NCBI GenBank assembly: GCA_017962125.1
Contig: JAGCVZ010000005.1
Span: forward strand, 1 to 35,419
Length of the DNA stretch: 35,419 nucleotides
Origin: Alphaproteobacteria bacterium
GTDB lineage: Bacteria; Pseudomonadota; Alphaproteobacteria; Rs-D84
Direction of reading: 5' to 3'
Shown here: positions 29,997 to 35,419 of the stretch, piece after piece
Position numbering within the stretch: the first letter of the stretch is position 1
Layout of the letters: every line of letters begins with the position of its first letter
Notes under the pieces: generated by a model
Told to the model about the DNA's origin: nothing
The model's input: only the letters and a program-made list of their open reading frames with translations
The model's database searches: none
Translations under genes and position numbers: made by a program

Positions 29997-30947
29997 ATGC
30001 CTAACATGCAGGAATTTATTGTTAATGAAGAATCTGTGGGTATGCGATTAGATAAATTCTTGGTTTCGCAATTACCGACTTTTTCGCGCAGTGAAATTCA
30101 GAAATTTTCCGTTTTACGTGATGGCAAGAATATAAAATTTTCCGAAAAAGTAAAACTTGGCGATAAAATCGTCGTTGAAATTCCGCCCGCCCAGACCGAT
30201 ATTGCGACAGACAACATATCTGATGATTTGGATTTAGATATTTTATATGAAGACGATGACATAATCGTTGTTAACAAGCCGCGCGGAATAGTTATGTATC
30301 CATCTGCGGGTAATAAAACAGGCACGCTTGTTCAAAACATTTTGTCGCATACACATCTTTCGTCACTTGGTGGTGTAACTCGTCCTGGGGTTGTTCATCG
30401 GCTTGATAAAGACACAAGTGGTGTTGTTGTCCTTGCAAAATCCGATACAGCATATCGTGAATTGGTAAAAACTTTTAGTACACATAATTTAACAAGAAAA
30501 TATATCGCGTTTGTTTGGGGTGTTCCGAATTGGACTGGTGCAGATATAACGGGTAATATTGCGCGTTCTTCGCGAAATCGGCAAAAGATGACAATGGTGA
30601 AATCTGGGGGCAAGCCTGCGCACACGATTGTTGAAGTTTTGAATGTTTGGTCGCGTGATGGGGTTTCAGAGTTTCGTTGCACGCTGATGACGGGTCGGAC
30701 ACATCAAATAAGGGTACACCTATCGTCGCATGGTTTTCCGGTTTTGTGCGATGGGGTTTACGGCCGCGCATCGGCAAGGCTTGGGTCGGTCAAGAATCCT
30801 GATTTATTAGATTTTATAAAAACACATACTGGTCAAATGTTGCATGCCCAGGTTTTGGAATTTGACCATCCGACCACTGGTAAAAAAATGCATTTTAAAA
30901 CCGATTTGCCAGATGATATGTTGGAATTGCGGGAAGTTTTAGTGTAG
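29997..30947 (+). CDS. rluD: 23S rRNA pseudouridine synthase, RluD/RluC type
   Basis: The 316-residue protein has an N-terminal S4 domain (VGMRLDKFLVSQLPTFSRSE, about 14-70). The catalytic domain carries the signature VVHRLDKDTSGVVVLAKS, with the catalytic Asp (about residue 142). IVVNKPRGIVMYPSAGN and MTGRTHQIRVHL are further marks of the RluA/C/D family. RluD modifies helix 69 of 23S rRNA, RluC other sites; size and S4 domain exclude RluA. The assignment to RluD rather than RluC is a guess. AAGGAT lies rather far upstream of the ATG at 29997; ATG 30006 is possible. Confidence 0.9.
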   Translation: MPNMQEFIVNEESVGMRLDKFLVSQLPTFSRSEIQKFSVLRDGKNIKFSEKVKLGDKIVVEIPPAQTDIATDNISDDLDLDILYEDDDIIVVNKPRGIVMYPSAGNKTGTLVQNILSHTHLSSLGGVTRPGVVHRLDKDTSGVVVLAKSDTAYRELVKTFSTHNLTRKYIAFVWGVPNWTGADITGNIARSSRNRQKMTMVKSGGKPAHTIVEVLNVWSRDGVSEFRCTLMTGRTHQIRVHLSSHGFPVLCDGVYGRASARLGSVKNPDLLDFIKTHTGQMLHAQVLEFDHPTTGKKMHFKTDLPDDMLELREVLV

Positions 30948-30952
30948 GCTGC

Positions 30953-31022
30953 TAGTGGTTAGTGTGGGGGCAATCCAGTAATTAATAATCTCAGGTACAA
31001 CTAACTACTAATCGTTAACACT
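30953..31022. repeat. Intergenic inverted repeat after rluD
   Basis: tagtggttag (30953-30962) pairs with ctaactacta (31001-31010) with one G-U pair, and gttaacactt is followed by a long T/C tract. The arms resemble the repeat at 8607 and 34369 (aagtgtta... on the opposite strand). It may also end rluD transcription. Confidence 0.5.
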
Positions 31023-31051
31023 TTTTTCTTTTTTTTCTCTAATTTGTATGA

Positions 31052-31057
31052 TATAAT
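31052..31057 (+). promoter_or_regulatory. -10 element of the giant exported protein gene
   Basis: TGA-TATAAT, an extended perfect -10 at 31052-31057. A T/C-rich tract lies where a -35 would be; no TTGACA-like box is seen. Confidence 0.55.
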
Positions 31058-31083
31058 GAATTGATACCAAAAGGGGAAAGAGA

Positions 31084-34000
31084 ATGAAATTTCTGACTGC
31101 TATTATTGGAATTTTACCAGTTTTGTGCGTGGTTGCGCCTGCATCTGCGCTTGTGCGCGCGGGGGGCGGGGCGACGCCTACGGCGAACCCGAACGGTCGT
31201 ATATCGGTGATGCCATCGGTTGGTGTTGCTAATGCTGCAAACCTTGCGGCGGCGCGTCGTTTACCTACATTGTTAAAGACCGGCACATCTACGACAATTA
31301 CAACAACAACCGGTACTACATCTTCAGATTCTGCCCTGATGGACGAGGTTGAATGTGTCGAACGCTATACGGAATGTATCAAGGCATCCGACGTGTGCGA
31401 TTTTAATTTTGAAGAATGCACAACATCTGAATTGTTCTATGCCAAAAAGCCCCAGTGTAACAGTGTCTTGTTACAATGCACATCGGCGGGCATAGATACT
31501 CTTTTTGGAACAAGTAATATTGCAAACCTTGCTGCAAAGAATGCCAATGATGAATATGTGTATCCAACTGCGGGCAGTGTGCTTGGTCAATTTATAGAAG
31601 CCGGCGCAATAAGTAACCGATTGGATACCAGTTCATGCGTAAAACGTTATACATCGTGCTTGCATAAAGAAAATGTTTGTGGCGAAGATTTTGAACTTTG
31701 CACAACAAACGACGAATTTAAAAAGCAAAAGATTTACTGTGAATCGACATTGGCGCGTTGCCAAGACGAAGGTAAGAAGGAATTATTTGGTCAAACCGAT
31801 ACATCGCGCGCACCGACATCACAGAGTCGTCTTGGGGTTATGATTGCCGAAGGGCAAGGTTTGGCGGCGGTGAACGCGGTTTCCACATGTTACAAGGTTG
31901 CGGATCAATGCTTTTTGGCTGCATGCACCGCTAACCCATATAAATGTATAGTAAATAGTGAAAACGCGATTGTTATGGCAACGGACGATGTTAACGGTGA
32001 TGCCACATCGACCAAGAACGATACAAGTGCGGGTGTTGATGTCGTTACAACATCGGTTATATCACGCTATTTAAAGAACGCCTGTGCCGACACAATTGGC
32101 GGCAACAAGTATTGTCATATGACTGTTCATGGCGGTGATGTACCATCATCCAAGGAATTGATTGATGAAGATAACCGCGAAGAAGTTTATTCGGATATCT
32201 ATGCATCGCGCATGAATAATGCACTAAGGGATAAAATCCAAAAATTGGCTGATGCGTTTGACCAACGTGCGTTGTCAAAGTGCAGTGATACAATTACCGC
32301 ATGTGCAATGCGTTCGTGTGGTTCGGGCCTTGGGTCTGCGTGTTACAGCAAGGTTTTTGGTAACAAAACGAATTGTTTCGACAAGGGTGGAATACAAACA
32401 ATTAGTCTTAATTTGAATCTTGGGTTGCCGTCTGGGTTAAGCCTTGCGAATGTTTCATGTTCGGTCAATGGTAAATCAACATACCCAGAAATTAAAATCG
32501 GATGTGAATCTATTGTGAATACTGATGCGAATTGCAAATATGCGGCTGCATCTGTGGCGAATAAAGCATACAATTATTCATATGAATACAGCAATGGTAA
32601 CGCGTTCAACGTATTGTTCCCGCAATTAGAAGAATCGACCAATGACCCGATTGGTGTGGTAACGCGCTTGAATGCGTCGTTGGCGGAAAATTACAATGAT
32701 GCCGCGATAGAGAAAATGGGCAAGGAATGTCGTAACACTGCAATCAGTTGTATTCGCTCTATGTGTGGCAAAGACTTTGTAAATTGCTATCGCAATCGTA
32801 CCGATGTTATGACGGATACATATAACACTGACCAGGAAAATTTCAACAAGAGCATGAACAAAGTTGGCGGTGTTTTGGACTTTACGATTGTTCGTGGTCT
32901 GTGTGTGAATACCGTCAAAGGATCGCCGAAATGTGAAGAACATTTAAAGATTCAGGCAATCAAGAAATACGTTGATGGCAACGGTAACACCGGATGGGGT
33001 GACAAGAATACTGTTCGTGATGCATGGGTTGATGCGGTAAGTGATGGGTACAAAGCAAAACTTGCTGGTCAAAACGATGTCTTGGTTGGTTGTGTGTCAT
33101 CAAGTGAGAAGAGCCCTGATGGACAATATGAATGTGATATAACAAATCCGCATGAATGTGATACGGTGGATGAAGATACAGGCTGTTTGTATGACAAAGA
33201 AGCCTATGAACAGTGGGATGTATATCAACTGAATATGGAGGCCACCACATTGTTCCAAGAAGTTATGGGTGACCTTGAATTAGAAGCCCAGGCGAAATAT
33301 AACGCTAAATTGACAGCGGAACAACATATGTGTATAGAGGCGAATAACGGTGGTATTATGGGCAAGGGTGATTTGTCTAGTACATATATGTGGGTAAAGT
33401 TGCGCAATAATCGCGTTCCAAAAACATACAGCGTTAACGGCTTAAAATCGAATGAATTTGTGGCAAGTAACGATTTGTATGGTTCGTTCTGTCGTGCACG
33501 TGTTACAATTCAATCGGATGACCCAGATATCCAAAATTACTTGCAAAAGTATAGCAGCAGCAAGAATTGGTCTACGGCATACTTTGCGGTTGGTGACGTG
33601 TTCACTTGTGGTTCATGGATTCCACAAAAAGAACTTGAAAACATTGCGAATCGCGTGGCATGCAAAAAGGCCAAGGCCGAAGGTAAAATAGATCATGGTT
33701 TTGATTGCAACAATGCAACCAATGATACAATCGAAAACCTTAAACTGACCGTTGGTCAACAATGGGCTGTTGCGGGTTCTGCAATCGGTGGTGCCGGTTT
33801 GTTAGGCGTTGGAATGGATTTGTTGCAAACCAAGACCGGTCTTGGCGGGTTGTTAAAAACAAAAGATAGGACGACAGGTGATGAACGCAAATTAGAATCT
33901 GAAGCTAATGCCCTTACTGCCTTACATAGGGAGTATTGTGAGGGTAGCACCCCTGCGTGTGACTCTACAGATAAATGCTTTACAACAGACCTCCGCAGAA

Positions 34001-34371
34001 TAGGTTCGGATGTTATAACGACATATACCTATGCCGGTGGAAAAACTAAGGGAAATAAAACGTGCAGTGAGTTGTTAACTGGTAGGCAAACGATATGGAA
34101 CAAGATTATCGGATCAACAGATGGGACCAGTACCTCAGAAAATAAGCTTGGTCAGAAGTGGGCGCGTGCTGGTGCTGACCTTACGGCTGCCACTGCTGGG
34201 GGCGTGGTTGCCGGAATTGGGGTTAATAATGCGCTAAAGGCCAAGAATCGTGAAGAATTCACCGCCAACCAACAGGCATTTATGAATGAAATCGGTGACC
34301 ATATCTACTGCTTTATCGGTGCGGACGAAGCCGGTACCTATGGTGACCTTATCGAAATAAGTGTAGAATAG
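31084..34371 (+). CDS. Giant exported protein with five four-cysteine modules
   Basis: I know no family for this 1095-residue protein. It has a signal peptide (MKFLTAIIGILPVLCVVAPASA) and a Thr-rich linker near residues 66-80. Five modules follow with cysteines at 91/98/105/112, 185/192/199/206, 269/276/281/288, 400/407/412/420 and 549/556/561/568: C-x6-C-x4 or 6-C-x6 or 7-C. The first two are close duplicates (ERYTEC/KRYTSC, EECTT/ELCTT). Later parts hold more Cys (CVSSSEKSPDGQYECD, YCEGSTPACDSTDKC). Two similar Gly/Ala-rich hydrophobic segments near 893-915 and 1025-1045 both begin with GQ(Q/K)WA(V/R)AG. The start is set by AAGGGG before the ATG at 31084. A surface or periplasmic scaffold fits best. 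Confidence 0.8.
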   Translation: MKFLTAIIGILPVLCVVAPASALVRAGGGATPTANPNGRISVMPSVGVANAANLAAARRLPTLLKTGTSTTITTTTGTTSSDSALMDEVECVERYTECIKASDVCDFNFEECTTSELFYAKKPQCNSVLLQCTSAGIDTLFGTSNIANLAAKNANDEYVYPTAGSVLGQFIEAGAISNRLDTSSCVKRYTSCLHKENVCGEDFELCTTNDEFKKQKIYCESTLARCQDEGKKELFGQTDTSRAPTSQSRLGVMIAEGQGLAAVNAVSTCYKVADQCFLAACTANPYKCIVNSENAIVMATDDVNGDATSTKNDTSAGVDVVTTSVISRYLKNACADTIGGNKYCHMTVHGGDVPSSKELIDEDNREEVYSDIYASRMNNALRDKIQKLADAFDQRALSKCSDTITACAMRSCGSGLGSACYSKVFGNKTNCFDKGGIQTISLNLNLGLPSGLSLANVSCSVNGKSTYPEIKIGCESIVNTDANCKYAAASVANKAYNYSYEYSNGNAFNVLFPQLEESTNDPIGVVTRLNASLAENYNDAAIEKMGKECRNTAISCIRSMCGKDFVNCYRNRTDVMTDTYNTDQENFNKSMNKVGGVLDFTIVRGLCVNTVKGSPKCEEHLKIQAIKKYVDGNGNTGWGDKNTVRDAWVDAVSDGYKAKLAGQNDVLVGCVSSSEKSPDGQYECDITNPHECDTVDEDTGCLYDKEAYEQWDVYQLNMEATTLFQEVMGDLELEAQAKYNAKLTAEQHMCIEANNGGIMGKGDLSSTYMWVKLRNNRVPKTYSVNGLKSNEFVASNDLYGSFCRARVTIQSDDPDIQNYLQKYSSSKNWSTAYFAVGDVFTCGSWIPQKELENIANRVACKKAKAEGKIDHGFDCNNATNDTIENLKLTVGQQWAVAGSAIGGAGLLGVGMDLLQTKTGLGGLLKTKDRTTGDERKLESEANALTALHREYCEGSTPACDSTDKCFTTDLRRIGSDVITTYTYAGGKTKGNKTCSELLTGRQTIWNKIIGSTDGTSTSENKLGQKWARAGADLTAATAGGVVAGIGVNNALKAKNREEFTANQQAFMNEIGDHIYCFIGADEAGTYGDLIEISVE

Positions 34372-34399
34372 TGATAAGTGTTAGTGCAAGTAGTTAGTG

Positions 34400-34424
34400 C
34401 GCGGGGCAAACGCCCCGCGTTTTT
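34400..34424 (+). terminator. Terminator of the giant protein gene
   Basis: cgcggggc / gccccgcg stem (34400-34407 with 34412-34419), loop aaac, five T residues. Confidence 0.9.
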
Positions 34425-34442
34425 GTGCGAAAATTCCAGAGT

Positions 34443-34569
34443 GCAAAGTTCCCCTCCATTGGAGGGGTGCCGGGCAGCACCCGGCGGGGTGGTTAGAGTG
34501 TTCTTAATAATTCTGTATTCTCTAACCACCTCCCCTTTCGGGTACCCCTCCACAGGGGGGGGACTTTGC
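34443..34569. repeat. 127-bp palindromic element (MITE-like)
   Basis: The ends gcaaagt / actttgc (34443-34449 with 34563-34569) are perfectly inverted. Inside them lie cccctcc/ggagggg (34451-34467), gccggg/cccggc (34469-34485), tggttagag with ctctaacca (34490-34498 with 34520-34528) and cccctcc with ggggggg (34545-34562). The whole forms a cruciform around an AT-rich centre. No transposase is present. Confidence 0.7.
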
Positions 34570-34760
34570 TCCCTGGCTCCCTCACTGCCCACTATCCACC
34601 AACACTTACACTAATTCCGAATCGGTTACGAATCGGGTTTCTGCGAATTTTGATGCGTTTTTTACCAGTATTTCCCCGCCAACGGTTCAAAATCTTGTAA
34701 AAAAATCAAAATAAAAAGTCCCGGATTTCTGCGGTTTTTTGAAAAATTTGTGCCCGCCAC

Positions 34761-34820
34761 AAAAAAATAAAAAATAATTCTAAAAAAATACTTGACTTTT
34801 TTTGAATATCAGTTCATACT
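34761..34820 (+). promoter_or_regulatory. rRNA operon promoter with AT-rich UP region
   Basis: TTGACT at 34792-34797, 17 bases, and CATACT at 34815-34820 (or TACTAT two bases later). Upstream 34761-34790 is almost pure A/T with A-tracts, as in UP elements of rRNA promoters. Confidence 0.7.
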
Positions 34821-34826
34821 ATGCGG

Positions 34827-35144
34827 GCTTTCTAAGTTAGGGCGTGTTCAGGAATGCGAAATACTAACCTCTGGAACGCGGAAAATTCCGCAACATTGTT
34901 AATAAAAGCAGCTCATCAAATGATTTTTGAATTTTCAAAAATCTGTTCAAGAAGAGATATGCAGACAGTTGAATTTGGAAATATCCAAACTTTGACTAAG
35001 TCAAAAGTGCATATCCTAGACAGGTAGTAGGTTTACGATTAAACCTCGTTAAAACTTGTCTTGCGAATATAATATGTAAAGACGAACTGATTATATAATG
35101 TCAGCTTTGTTTATATGCACGGGACTTAAACCACAGGTTTTTAA
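34827..35144 (+). other. rRNA leader (no gene)
   Basis: The stretch between promoter and 16S shows no coding frame. It holds small hairpins: gcggaa/ttccgc (34878-34891), tttgga/tccaaa (34974-34989) and tttgac/gtcaaa (34991-35005). The two latter are enclosed by gatatgca/tgcatatc (34956-34963 with 35008-35015). A three-way leader fold of this kind may serve antitermination or RNase III processing. Confidence 0.6.
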
Positions 35145-35419
35145 AAACTTGAGAGTTTGATCCTGGCTCAGAACGAACGCTGGCGGCAGGTCTTAGGCAT
35201 GCAAGTCGAACGGGTGAAGCAGGGGCTTGCCCTTGTGGATCTAGTGGCGCACGAGTGAGTAACGCGTGGGAAACTGCCCATCACTGGGGAATAACGTTTG
35301 GAAACGAACGCTAATACCGCATACGCCGGAAACGGGAAAGATTTATCGGTGATGGATGTGCCCGCGTTGGATTAGCTTGTTGGTGGGGTAATGGCCTACC
35401 AAGGCGATGATCCATAGCT
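35145..35419 (+). rRNA. 16S ribosomal RNA, 5' part
   Basis: The sequence begins with AGAGTTTGATCCTGGCTCAG at 35152-35171. It continues with AACGAACGCTGGCGGC, ATGCAAGTCGAACG, GTGAGTAACGCGTGGG and GATTAGCTTGTTGGTGGGG, all conserved 16S positions. The 5' end was placed by aligning with E. coli position 1, so it may be off by a few bases. The rest of the gene lies outside the window. The variable regions look alphaproteobacterial (AAAGATTTATCGGTGATGGA). Confidence 0.96.

Larger units (their letters stand above)
34369..34615. repeat. Composite intergenic element with inverted ends
   Basis: The left end tagtgataagtgttagt (34369-34385, starting with the TAG stop codon) is repeated inverted at about 34600-34615 (aagtgttggt form on the other strand). 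The interior holds a terminator (34400-34424) and a large palindrome (34443-34569). The left end equals the repeat after skp at 8607-8623. Confidence 0.6.

Noticed and set aside
1..35419. CRISPR array, insertion sequence or prophage
   Set aside because: No regularly spaced repeats, transposase, integrase or phage structural genes were seen.

Overview
The window looks like a chromosomal segment of a low-GC alphaproteobacterium. Evidence: the partial 16S rRNA at the right end reads like alphaproteobacterial 16S. The window also has a DUF4167-type gene, an alphaproteobacterial-style zinc-ribbon membrane protein and an rpoH-type heat-shock sigma factor. Promoters repeatedly show a TGCTAT-type extended -10, close to the GCTANAW form known from alphaproteobacterial housekeeping sigma factors. 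Many genes have no recognisable family, which suggests an uncultured, possibly host-associated lineage. That last point is inference.

Layout. 1-2.5 kb: end of rpsO, then pnp with its own promoter and a long leader hairpin that fits PNPase autoregulation. 2.5-5.1 kb: two tandem small paralogues sharing a 45-bp exact repeat, ybaB, tRNA-Val(UAC), a strongly structured RNA with its own promoter and terminator, and an exported low-complexity protein. 5.2-7.9 kb: dnaX, a single type IV pilin-like gene and an OmpA-domain lipoprotein. 7.9-10.2 kb: an envelope block skp-lpxD-fabZ. 10.3-15 kb (minus strand): a VIT/CCC1-like transporter and an apparent operon of a VirD4/TraG coupling ATPase, a COG3014-like lipoprotein and an LpoB-like lipoprotein. 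15-17.4 kb: rsmE, an RsuA/RluB-type pseudouridine synthase and a membrane TPR protein. 17.4-20.1 kb (minus): a Cys-motif protein, a porin-like barrel and rpoH. 20.1-23.5 kb: yfgM-like, a short bamB-like gene, a Cys-rich unknown and convergent der. 23.5-25 kb: a Yip1-like membrane protein, a second promoter-structured RNA-terminator unit in front of a 73-residue ORF, and a DUF4167-like gene. 25.1-29 kb: three translationally coupled large prepilin-like proteins. 29-31 kb: zinc-ribbon protein, exported protein, rluD. 31.1-34.4 kb: a 1095-residue exported protein with five four-cysteine modules. 34.4-35.4 kb: palindromic repeat element, rRNA promoter and leader, start of 16S rRNA.

The most interesting parts are: (i) the two structured RNAs at 3836-4047 and 24171-24332, each with a good promoter and an intrinsic terminator ending 18-23 bases before a start codon, the second with mutually exclusive helices typical of attenuators; (ii) the operon of three prepilin-like proteins sharing an L-x-M/L-G-x3-I-x-N-V motif, which could form an adhesive pilus tip; (iii) the giant cysteine-module protein, which ends in a TAG-TGA-TAA repeat shared with skp and is followed by a 127-bp palindrome; (iv) the VirD4 ATPase operon with peptidoglycan-synthase-activator-like lipoproteins. 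All assignments were made by reading the sequence; no database search or folding program was run.
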